From Planctomycetaceae bacterium UBA4732 (GTDB lineage: Bacteria > Planctomycetota > Planctomycetia > Gemmatales > Gemmataceae), in assembly GCA_002404095.1 (NCBI GenBank), contig DHJA01000024.1, positions 1 through 5,021 on the forward strand: a stretch of 5,021 nt of DNA, read 5' to 3'. Within the stretch, counting starts at the first letter, position 1, and every line of letters begins with the position of its first letter. The notes beneath the pieces are model-generated. The model was not told the origin of the DNA, searched no databases, and saw only the letters and a list, made by a program, of their open reading frames with translations. Of this stretch, positions 1-4,795 are shown in pieces. Made by a program: the position numbers and the translations under genes.

Positions 1-107
1 CGTCGGAGGTTTGGGTGCAAGAGGTTGTGCGGCCATTGGGCTTGCAGGCTACGATTCGCCCACGCGGCCGGCCGCGGAAGCGGCCTCCCGCCGTGCCGGA
101 CGGCGAT
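1..107. other. Unresolved left edge with GC palindrome
   Basis: No gene can be supported here. One plus-strand frame is open from position 2 to a TGA at 107-109 (35 codons, alanine- and glycine-rich). It could be the end of a gene entering from the left, but its third-position base use is mixed and it is too short to judge. A perfect 14-bp palindrome, CGCGGCCGGCCGCG, lies at 63-76. In such GC-rich DNA it may be chance. Confidence 0.3.
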
Positions 108-110
108 GAT

Positions 111-129
111 AATTAGATGCGTCCCCTTT
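111..129 (+). repeat. Solitary right arm of the recurrent repeat (copy 1a)
   Basis: AATTAGATGCGTCCCCTTT is an exact copy of the right arm found in copies 1b, 2 and 3. It has no facing left arm: upstream sequence is unrelated, and downstream comes a GC hairpin at 136-155 instead of the usual TTC. It looks like a lone half-element, left by decay or by a nested insertion that also removed the left arm of copy 1b. Confidence 0.85.
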
Positions 130-135
130 GATTTC

Positions 136-155
136 CCCGGCGGGAAACCGCCGGG
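136..155. repeat. GC-rich hairpin with GAAA loop
   Basis: CCCGGCGG (136-143) and CCGCCGGG (148-155) form a perfect 8-bp stem closed by the tetraloop GAAA. No T-run follows on either strand, so it is not a standard rho-independent terminator. It sits between half-repeat 1a and truncated copy 1b, where the left arm of copy 1b should be. It may be part of whatever replaced that arm. Its function is unknown. Confidence 0.6.
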
Positions 156-164
156 CTGACCCGG

Positions 165-216
165 CTAATTATCCTTGGAGATGCGCCTCTAAATAATTAG
201 ATGCGTCCCCTTTTTC
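165..216. repeat. Recurrent inverted-repeat element, copy 1b (left arm truncated)
   Basis: The right arm AATTAGATGCGTCCCCTTT is intact at 195-213 and followed by TTC, as in the other copies. Of the left arm only its inner end, CTAATTAT (165-172), remains. The spacer (CCTTGGAGATGCGCCTCTAA and neighbours) is recognisably the spacer of the intact copies but more diverged. This is probably an old or rearranged copy. It marks the left boundary of the segment holding the DUF5677-like gene. Confidence 0.8.
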
Positions 217-327
217 GTCTGAAACCGGCGTCTTTTGAGGTTAGCGGACACGATCAATACCATTCCCGCCGGCCGCACGCCGCAGCCAACCGCCCAGATT
301 GCGGTGTAGACGAAGTGATCCGCTCAC

Positions 328-1209
328 TTACTCATTCGGTAAGCGCCGAGCCATGTTCTGGATACGCGGAGCAATCTCGCTCAGCCGTTCGTCGAGTCCC
401 AGGCCGAATCGTTGGTTGGCAACGTTTAGCACTTGGAGCATCACCAAGCTCGCGAAGATCAGAGCCTCAGCGACACCCTTTTCGCTCGAGCAGGCGTGGA
501 ACGTAATTCCGCCGTCGGGGCGCTCCTCGGGTTCGATATATTTCCTTGCGTCCGTCCCGTGAACTCCGGCCGAAGCGGGGCGGTAGAATGTGTGGTAAAG
601 GAACGGCATGTCGATGCTTTCGGCCAGATCAAGCACGCCGACTCCCGAGTAAGACCTTCCTTCCTTCTGCCGTTTGGCCCACTCCGAACCGATCCCGTCC
701 GCCTCCTCCTTTGCGTGCTCTTCGGCTACTTTGAGAGCACGGTTGGCGTCCTCGGCGCTTATCTCGCCGTATTTCGCTATCTCCTTGAGCGTTTTCAGCA
801 AACTCGCGGCGTCGTGCGCAAGATACAGTTTCGTCCGAAACGCCGTGGTCAGCGGAAAACCTGGAACTTCCGGGAGCGGCTTTCCGCCCCGCTTCAGGAC
901 CAACGTAGGCCGCATCAGGAACTCGGCAGCGAGCATCGTCTCAGCCAGCATGCGACCGTTGCTATCCGCAACATCGCCCAGGGCGATCTCCGCCAACGCC
1001 ACGATTCCTCGATACTGGCGGCAAGCCTTTGCCACGATCCCGAGGCACATCCACGCCTCTAGGTGATCCATCTCATCTTTGGGATTGGGGCGCACCGGCG
1101 TCAGGAAGACACCTGTTCCGATGCTCAGTAGGTCCGAAGTGACCTGAAGCTCCGAGGCAAGGTCAGCGCGGATGGCTTTTCGCAGTTCGTCTTCACCTGG
1201 TAGGCGCAT
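328..1209 (-). CDS. DUF5677-like protein, function unknown
   Basis: This encodes 293 residues. The ATG at 1209 is chosen because GAGGAGA (1214-1220) lies 4 bases upstream. The open frame extends upstream only into the neighbouring repeat, to a TTG codon there. The protein appears soluble and mostly helical, with no signal peptide or membrane segment. Residues 85-100 (GRMLAETMLAAEFLM) and residues 209-220 (YRPASAGVHGTD) fit the two conserved blocks I associate with DUF5677: R-x3-E followed by a hydrophobic helix, and Y-x2-S-x4-H near the C-terminus. The helical region about 150-185 is rich in Glu, Lys and Ala and could form a short coiled coil. The family has no established activity that I can name, so no function is assigned. 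The gene stands alone between repeat copies 1b and 2. Confidence is high that it is a real gene and moderate for the family. Confidence 0.8.
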   Translation of the reverse strand: MRLPGEDELRKAIRADLASELQVTSDLLSIGTGVFLTPVRPNPKDEMDHLEAWMCLGIVAKACRQYRGIVALAEIALGDVADSNGRMLAETMLAAEFLMRPTLVLKRGGKPLPEVPGFPLTTAFRTKLYLAHDAASLLKTLKEIAKYGEISAEDANRALKVAEEHAKEEADGIGSEWAKRQKEGRSYSGVGVLDLAESIDMPFLYHTFYRPASAGVHGTDARKYIEPEERPDGGITFHACSSEKGVAEALIFASLVMLQVLNVANQRFGLGLDERLSEIAPRIQNMARRLPNE

Positions 1210-1213
1210 AGCG

Positions 1214-1220
1214 TCTCCTC
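1214..1220 (-). promoter_or_regulatory. Ribosome binding site of the DUF5677-like gene
   Basis: On the minus strand GAGGAGA lies 4 bases before the ATG at 1209. This decides the start against the TTG and in-frame ATG further upstream. Only about 37 bases separate this ATG from repeat copy 2. Any promoter must therefore lie within or beyond the repeat, or overlap the TAAAAT that reads on the minus strand at about 1231-1236, for which I see no good -35 partner. Confidence 0.75.
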
Positions 1221-1240
1221 GAGTTGGTGTCATTTTACAG

Positions 1241-1308
1241 GAAAACAAAGGGGACGCATCTAATTATCTTTGAAGACGCTCCTAACAATTAGATGCGTCC
1301 CCTTTTTC
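1241..1308. repeat. Recurrent inverted-repeat element, copy 2 (intact)
   Basis: Perfect 19-bp arms AAAGGGGACGCATCTAATT (1247-1265) and AATTAGATGCGTCCCCTTT (1287-1305) flank a 21-nt spacer. The outer flanks recur too: GAAAAC before the left arm and TTC after the right arm. Two facing arms with a short fixed spacer match the layout of a REPIN, a paired REP sequence mobilised by a RAYT (IS200-like tyrosine transposase). No transposase is present here, so that classification is an inference. The structure could fold as a long hairpin in RNA or single-stranded DNA. Confidence 0.92.
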
Positions 1309-1608
1309 TTCCCCATTAACTCCGGCCTGACGCCGTGGGACCGGAGTTTTTTCCAGCCGTGGAGGCCCGATGACATTGACGCGGCGTCGGCGCGGGGTTC
1401 TGCCCTCGGCCAATTGCTTGAGAGGTGGTATGGGGCACCGTAAGGCCACTTCCTCACGATGCCGGACGGAACCCGTGCGGGTTATCCCCTGAGTTCGTTC
1501 GCAACATGGGCGTGGACTCCGCTGGGCCACCCGTGGACGGAGGTGCAGATGATGCACAAGCAGAAGCAGTTGGAGGCCCTGAGCGCCCTGTACCGGGCGC
1601 GGCACTGA
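1306..1608 (+). pseudogene. Possible C-terminal coding remnant (plus strand)
   Basis: A plus-strand frame runs from the edge of repeat copy 2 to TAA at 1441-1443, then stays open to TGA at 1606-1608. The second part, from ATG 1459, is 49 codons. Its last 29 sense codons before the stop all end in G or C, as expected for a real gene in this DNA. The peptide is natural in composition, with tryptophans and a charged helix-like end (QMMHKQKQLEALSALYRARH). The first part includes residues such as WRPDDIDAASARG. I do not recognise the family. The in-frame TAA, the absence of a ribosome site before 1459 and the abrupt beginning at the repeat suggest a decayed 3' end. It lies antisense to the tail of the two-TM gene. 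It could still be a chance frame. Confidence 0.35.
1318..1352 (+). terminator. Terminator-like hairpin, plus orientation
   Basis: AACTCCGG (1318-1325) pairs with CCGGAGTT (1341-1348) across a 15-nt loop, and four more T follow (T-run 1347-1352). The T-run is on the plus strand, so it would stop plus-strand transcripts. The adjacent genes are all minus-strand, and no plus-strand gene upstream needs it. It also lies inside the possible plus-strand remnant. The long loop weakens the call. Confidence 0.3.
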
Positions 1609-1951
1609 TGGAAATGACCAAGAAGCGCGCCCCCAGGAAAAGCATGGCCGTCACCAGCGCGATGGCACCCAATTCCCATGCCAGACGGGGGCCGTCGATG
1701 CGCACCGTCAACGTCCAAACCGCGCGACCAGGGGCGTTATCAGGTTGGGGGGAGTCATAGCACTCTTCGCTAAACGGTGGCCAGAGCAGGAAAGAATAGC
1801 CTGCCGGTCCCTGGTCATATGGCCCTAATGGATCGGTCTTGCCCTGGTACGGCGGCCATTTGTACCGCACCCCCAGCCAGGGCGGGAACAGCGTCGCAAC
1901 GATGAAGGTGGCCAAGCCAACGCCGACGATCCACTGCTGGGTGCGATTCAT
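1454..1951 (-). CDS. Small two-TM membrane protein with non-native tail
   Basis: This encodes 165 residues. The ATG at 1951 is fixed by a consensus GGAGGT (1959-1964) 7 bases upstream, which excludes an in-frame start six codons earlier. A membrane helix lies at about residues 7-24 (WIVGVGLATFIVATLFPP) and another at about 90-113 (LAWELGAIALVTAMLFLG). Between them is a loop rich in Pro, Trp and Tyr. The layout (MNRTQ start, early TM ending in FPPW, second TM at the end) resembles small hypothetical proteins I recall from planctomycete genomes. No activity is known. From about residue 115 the sequence becomes a Pro/Ser/Thr/Ala/Gly-rich tail. There G/C at third codon positions falls from high to about 30% in the first 23 codons. 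The tail overlaps a plus-strand coding-like frame exactly to that frame's stop. The gene has probably lost its own stop and reads through foreign sequence. Confidence 0.7.
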   Translation of the reverse strand: MNRTQQWIVGVGLATFIVATLFPPWLGVRYKWPPYQGKTDPLGPYDQGPAGYSFLLWPPFSEECYDSPQPDNAPGRAVWTLTVRIDGPRLAWELGAIALVTAMLFLGARFLVISISAAPGTGRSGPPTASACASSAPPSTGGPAESTPMLRTNSGDNPHGFRPAS

Positions 1952-1958
1952 GGGTTTG

Positions 1959-1964
1959 ACCTCC
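1959..1964 (-). promoter_or_regulatory. Consensus ribosome binding site of the two-TM gene
   Basis: The minus-strand GGAGGT sits 7 bases before the ATG at 1951. It is a full match to the anti-SD complement and settles the start codon choice. Confidence 0.8.
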
Positions 1965-2106
1965 ACCAAGAAGATTAAGGCCGCCGTACCGACAAGTCAA
2001 GCGCCACAGGCCAGGCCGCGCCGCTTGGCGGCCTGGCGGAGCCGGCCCAGCCCCTCCCGCACGAGCTGGCGGGCACCTCCGCCTGCATGGCAATTCCACG
2101 TGCTTT

Positions 2107-2160
2107 TCAGCCTGTCTTGCGCCGACCCTTCTTGGCCTTCTTTTCCTTCTCGAACAGAAC
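2107..2160 (-). pseudogene. Possible lysine-rich C-terminal coding tail at repeat edge
   Basis: Reading minus-strand from the edge of repeat copy 3, one frame gives VLFEKEKKAKKGRRKTG and then TGA (2107-2109). This basic, lysine-rich end is typical of real C-termini, and most codons end in G or C. Its beginning coincides with the repeat boundary, so it may be the 3' stub of a gene cut by the element. A second minus-strand frame immediately after it (residues such as ARQLVREGLGRLRQAAKRR, ending TGA near 2000) also looks coding-like and could be the same remnant after a frameshift. Both are short, so the evidence is weak. Nothing else is recognisable in 1965-2154. Confidence 0.25.
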
Positions 2161-2222
2161 AAAGGGGACGCATCTAATTATCCTTGAAGATACTCCTAAC
2201 AATTAGATGCGTCCCCTTTTTC
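2155..2222. repeat. Recurrent inverted-repeat element, copy 3 (intact)
   Basis: Perfect 19-bp arms at 2161-2179 and 2201-2219, identical to copy 2, enclose a 21-nt spacer that differs from copy 2 at three positions (CCTTGAAGATACTCCTAAC against CTTTGAAGACGCTCCTAAC). The left flank is CAGAAC where copies 2 and 4 have GAAAAC, and the right flank is TTC. Arms identical with the spacer slightly diverged suggests arms under constraint, or recent spread. The right arm also encodes the end of the M41-like protein on the minus strand. Confidence 0.92.
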
Positions 2223-2697
2223 GACTTGCTTCCTCAATTACCGCTTTCACTCCTGTATTGTCTAACCGTTCCCCTTTAAGCAGTTCCTGCGCCACTGCCT
2301 TCACTGATTCAAAGAAAAACGGCCGCCTGGTAACATCTTCCGCCAGTTGGGGTAACTTAGCCTTGAACTTCTCACGTTCGCCACGATCTGGAAGAAATGT
2401 CAACAGTAATCGGTCGATAACGTCTTGATCATCGTCGCAGAAGCGAGAATCGGAACTGCCGAAAAGCATTCGCTCAACTGTTCGACCAAGTTCGCCGCAA
2501 ATTGCGTACTCTGGCCACAGACCATGTTTGCGGATTTCACCGATGGTTAGAGCGGGTTTCCAATCCCCTTCACCACTCCCGTCTGCTTCGATGTAAACCA
2601 CCTTGGTAGGCACGCCAAGCATGTAGGCGCCGACAGCATGCCCAGCCTCGTGGTGTGCTGCTACGAAGTCTTTGGCGTGACCGTCCTTCTCAGCCAT
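2203..2697 (-). CDS. Stand-alone M41-like (FtsH-type) zinc metalloprotease domain
   Basis: This encodes 164 residues. The ATG at 2697 has AGGAAGG (2704-2710) 6 bases upstream. Residues 13-22 (AAHHEAGHAV) carry the HExxH zinc motif (H16, E17, H20) in the FtsH peptidase context. Residues 68-80 (GELGRTVERMLFG) match the FtsH 'GGR.AEE..FG' region, and 88-95 (DDDQDVID) match the segment supplying the third zinc ligand, probably D92. All catalytic and metal positions therefore seem present. There is no AAA ATPase module and no membrane segment, unlike FtsH (about 600-700 aa), so it cannot unfold substrates by itself. A partner or small, unstructured substrates would be needed. The last five residues, KRGRI, and TAA are encoded by the arm of repeat copy 3, so the native end may be lost. 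G+C is lower than in the next gene (63 of 120 bases at 2281-2400), hinting at a separate origin. Confidence 0.85.
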   Translation of the reverse strand: MAEKDGHAKDFVAAHHEAGHAVGAYMLGVPTKVVYIEADGSGEGDWKPALTIGEIRKHGLWPEYAICGELGRTVERMLFGSSDSRFCDDDQDVIDRLLLTFLPDRGEREKFKAKLPQLAEDVTRRPFFFESVKAVAQELLKGERLDNTGVKAVIEEASRKRGRI

Positions 2698-2703
2698 GAT
2701 GCG

Positions 2704-2710
2704 CCTTCCT
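2704..2710 (-). promoter_or_regulatory. Ribosome binding site of the M41-like gene
   Basis: On the minus strand AGGAAGG lies 6 bases before the ATG at 2697 and supports that start. The gene has its own site and a 187-base gap to the upstream CFI-box gene, so it is not translationally coupled to it. Confidence 0.7.
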
Positions 2711-2761
2711 GTAACACTACGTTGTCGGCTCTACTTCGCACAGTGCGCCGCCCTTAAGCCA

Positions 2762-2790
2762 CCCCAAATAGGAGTTTGGGAACGAGGGGA
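2762..2790. repeat. Short hairpin repeat, CCCAAA/TTTGGGAACGAGGGG type
   Basis: CCCAAA (2763-2768) pairs with TTTGGG (2775-2780) around a 6-nt loop, followed by AACGAGGGGA. On the minus strand it reads TCGTTCCCAAACTCC, which resembles a dispersed palindromic repeat I recall from planctomycete and cyanobacterial genomes. The 5' half of that palindrome (CTCGTT) is missing here. Only one copy is present in this window, so the family assignment is from memory. It lies in the gap between the M41-like and CFI-box genes; nothing else there is recognisable except a 6-bp stem CGCGTG/CACGCG at 2851-2871 without a T-run. Confidence 0.4.
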
Positions 2791-2884
2791 TTGGCCGCCC
2801 CGATTCCTACCTGGCAGTTTTTTCTTCCCGACCACCGGCCCGGCGACGCCCGCGTGGGATGGGGACACGCGCCGACACCGTATT

Positions 2885-4183
2885 TTAGATCGGCCAGAAA
2901 CGTGAGTAGGCCGCCGCGAAAAACCCCAACAACAGGCGTGTAGGGGCTTTGAACGAGGGCTCCCGGTCGATGATTCCCGCAAGGGCGGGTCCCCAACGGT
3001 AATAGACATCGACAAGGCGGCGGCCGCTAGGCGTCGCCATTAGCGTGCGGTCGCGGAAGCGTCGAAGAACGAACACGGTCGGGTGGTCGTAGTTGCCGTA
3101 GCAGGCCGTCGCCACGAAGCAGAATTCTCTCCTGGCCTGCGGCGGAGGCGGCGGAGGCGGCGGCGTGGCGGACGCTATCGTGACCGTTGTGGTGCCGTTC
3201 GTCCCCTTGTGCTGGGTTTCGGCCGTCATCTTGACGTTAGGGTCACCCGCAACGCGACGTACCGCATCGACCAGCGTGCCCACCTTCCCCTCTATTACGG
3301 CCTTCTCGATTTCCCCCTCTTTCTGCATGATTTGAAGCCGCATCGCCTCCTCGCCGGCCTTGGCTATCATCTCGTCGATGCGATCCGGGGGTAGGCGCCT
3401 GAAGGCTTCGTTGAGCAGATCGCCGGCGTTCTGAATGGGTGCGGCCGGCAGGTTGCGTCGGGACGCCTCGGTCGGGACAAGGTCTCGGCTTTCGGCGTTG
3501 CCGTTCGTGTGGCTCATGGCTCGGCTCCGGTACTGTGTGACTGCATGTTGCGTGAGGACGATTTCCACCGTGGCGGACGGCAATTCAACGACGCGCTCCG
3601 CGCGCACGAACTGTTCGGGGTGGCTGGCGGCTAGGTCGAACAGCAGGCGCAGTTCTGCCCGCAGCGTGTCAGTGGTGATTTCCCCCTCGCGGAGCAGAAC
3701 CTGATGCAAGAGGGCGCGGGCCGCAAGGGCGTCCTCGTCGGCAAGCCAGGCCAAACTGTCCATGACGGCAGAGGGGACGACCTGATGCTCGACGGCCTGG
3801 GCGGCTCCCACGAGTGTGGCAAGGCACGCCTCAAGGCCCCCCTGCCGGGAGACCTCGACGCGCAGACGAGTCGGTCGGCGATAGCCCCTCCAGAGCTTTG
3901 CCACCAGCTGGTACTTATGCTCGAAGCTCAAGAACCAGGGCAAGATTTTCAGAAGACGCTCGCTCACTTCCCCGGACATCTGGACGCTGCCCGCTTTCCA
4001 GCGACCGTATTCCCTTTCGGCGTACTTGCGACGCCCTTTGCCGTAACACTTCTCGTAAACGTTGAAAACGTATCTCAATGTTAACGCATCCAGACCGAAG
4101 AAGAGGGCGCGTACATCCCCTTCAATTCCCTTGAACTTGGCCGAAATTCGATTGTCGATCAGTCGGCGATGGTCGGGCCACAC
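2885..4183 (-). CDS. Large protein with C-terminal CFI-box domain
   Basis: This encodes 432 residues from GTG at 4183. A GAGG (4191-4194) lies 7 bases upstream, an in-frame stop lies at 4217-4219, and no earlier start exists. Residues 20-100 form a helical, tryptophan- and basic-rich domain that I do not recognise (RWKAGSVQMSGEVSERLLKI). Residues 110-220 are helical and Ala/Leu/Glu-rich; about 255-310 are charged and possibly coiled-coil. A Thr-rich stretch and eight prolines (341-348) make a linker. The C-terminus, 355-430, matches the CFI-box domain: CFVATACYG (355-363), then RRFRDR (374-379), then TPSGRRL and VYYRWGP. This domain is known as a recurrent C-terminal module in many bacteria; its activity is not established to my knowledge. 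The two cysteines C355 and C361 could form a disulfide or bind a ligand (inference). No signal peptide is visible. It is the most GC-rich gene here. Confidence 0.8.
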   Translation of the reverse strand: MWPDHRRLIDNRISAKFKGIEGDVRALFFGLDALTLRYVFNVYEKCYGKGRRKYAEREYGRWKAGSVQMSGEVSERLLKILPWFLSFEHKYQLVAKLWRGYRRPTRLRVEVSRQGGLEACLATLVGAAQAVEHQVVPSAVMDSLAWLADEDALAARALLHQVLLREGEITTDTLRAELRLLFDLAASHPEQFVRAERVVELPSATVEIVLTQHAVTQYRSRAMSHTNGNAESRDLVPTEASRRNLPAAPIQNAGDLLNEAFRRLPPDRIDEMIAKAGEEAMRLQIMQKEGEIEKAVIEGKVGTLVDAVRRVAGDPNVKMTAETQHKGTNGTTTVTIASATPPPPPPPPQARREFCFVATACYGNYDHPTVFVLRRFRDRTLMATPSGRRLVDVYYRWGPALAGIIDREPSFKAPTRLLLGFFAAAYSRFWPI

Positions 4184-4456
4184 TCGCTTGCCTCGGTTGG
4201 GGACGGACGTGGAACATCAAACTGTAGGTCAGGAGCGACTCGTTGGCAAAAGCATCCCGAGCGGAAAAGCGGGCGTCCAGGCCGGAAAAGGAGGGCGGAA
4301 AAGGGGGCTGACCAGTACCCCACTGCGTCCGCCCCGCGTCGGTGGCGCGCGGACAATGACCTTGGATTTGCCGTCCTCCAGCCGCCTTCGGCAAATTGCC
4401 GCGACTAGTCCCGCTAGGAATTCGACGGCACCTCTTCGCCCGTGAACTGATCCGCG
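4184..4456. other. Non-coding gap with three CGGAAAAG motifs
   Basis: This lies upstream of the CFI-box gene. A 95-codon minus-strand frame crosses it but is Arg/Pro-rich, has no ribosome site and reads into the inverted repeat, so no gene is called. CGGAAAAG occurs three times in the same orientation, at 4262-4269, 4283-4290 and 4296-4303 (start spacing 21 and 13 bases). The gene's promoter should lie in this gap, but I see no convincing -35/-10 pair. Confidence 0.4.
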
Positions 4457-4534
4457 CTTCGGTAGTGTCTCAGTTTGATCTCGCCTCGTCCCTAAAAACC
4501 GTGGGCCGGTAGTCAAACTGAGACACTACCGAAG
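4457..4534. repeat. Second inverted-repeat element, perfect 22-bp arms
   Basis: The arms at 4457-4478 and 4513-4534 are exact reverse complements over 22 bp (core GGTAGTGTCTCAGTTTGA). They enclose a 34-nt spacer that is GC-rich and contains a CTAAAAACC stretch. The arm shares no sequence with the AAAGGGGACGC element but has the same two-facing-arms layout and similar size (78 bp against about 68). It is probably a second REPIN-like or MITE-like family. I recall similar TAGTGTCTCAGTTTGA repeats in planctomycete genomes, from memory only. No T-run follows, so a terminator role is unlikely. Confidence 0.85.
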
Positions 4535-4795
4535 AGATGGGACTCGCTACCACCCCTCCGCCTTCGTCTCTCCCTGTTGCAACTGGCGCGCCAAAGCGAC
4601 GGCCGTCCTCGCTCATGAATTTACAAGTGCTGCCGTAAAAAGGACTTGTGAATCCGAAACCCGCGCGGTCTGAAGACATGCGCGACGGTCGGATTTTGCC
4701 GACTTCGGCGGGTGTATGGTTTCACCACATAAGCTTGCCGCATTCCGCCTGACCTACGGCGTTTTCCACCAGCCCCGCCGCTACCCCTTTTGAGA
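4535..4795. other. Gap without recognisable gene
   Basis: Two minus-strand frames of 69 and 60 codons cross this stretch. Neither has a ribosome binding site or a natural composition, and the 69-codon frame ends within the second inverted repeat. An imperfect inverted repeat is visible around 4618-4654 (TTTACAAGT facing ACTTGTGAA) and a 5-bp stem GTCGG/CCGAC at about 4688-4703. Neither is followed by a T-run. No RNA gene was recognised. Confidence 0.4.

Noticed and set aside
433..1062. Plus-strand open frame of 209 codons
   Set aside because: It lies wholly antisense to the DUF5677-like gene, is Arg-rich, has no ribosome site and shows no recognisable motif.
1247..1305. Rho-independent terminators formed by the repeat hairpins
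   Set aside because: The arm ends in CCCCTTTTT, so a weak bidirectional terminator role is possible. However, the 19-bp stem is not GC-rich at its loop side, the spacer is conserved, and copy 3 overlaps a coding end. A mobile-element origin explains more.
1241..1308. Integron attC recombination sites
   Set aside because: The spacer has TCCTAAC, close to the RYYYAAC core, but it is central and lacks the matching GTTRRRY at the other end. No integrase is present.
1839..2177. Plus-strand open frame of 112 codons ending in repeat copy 3
   Set aside because: It is antisense to the start of the two-TM gene and has Pro/Ser/Arg-rich composition. It is long only because the DNA is GC-rich.
2731..3015. 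Minus-strand open frame of 94 codons between the M41-like and CFI-box genes
   Set aside because: It overlaps the CFI-box gene in another frame, is basic and low in sequence complexity, crosses a hairpin repeat and has no ribosome site.
3130..3175. GGCGGAGGCGGCGG tract as a tandem repeat or regulatory site
   Set aside because: It is simply the coding sequence of the eight-proline linker of the CFI-box protein.
4229..4516. Minus-strand open frame of 95 codons upstream of the CFI-box gene
   Set aside because: It is Arg/Pro-rich, starts inside the second inverted-repeat element, and has no ribosome site or family resemblance.
4470..4679. Minus-strand open frame of 69 codons
   Set aside because: No Shine-Dalgarno precedes its ATG and its end is encoded by the inverted repeat. 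The composition is not convincing.
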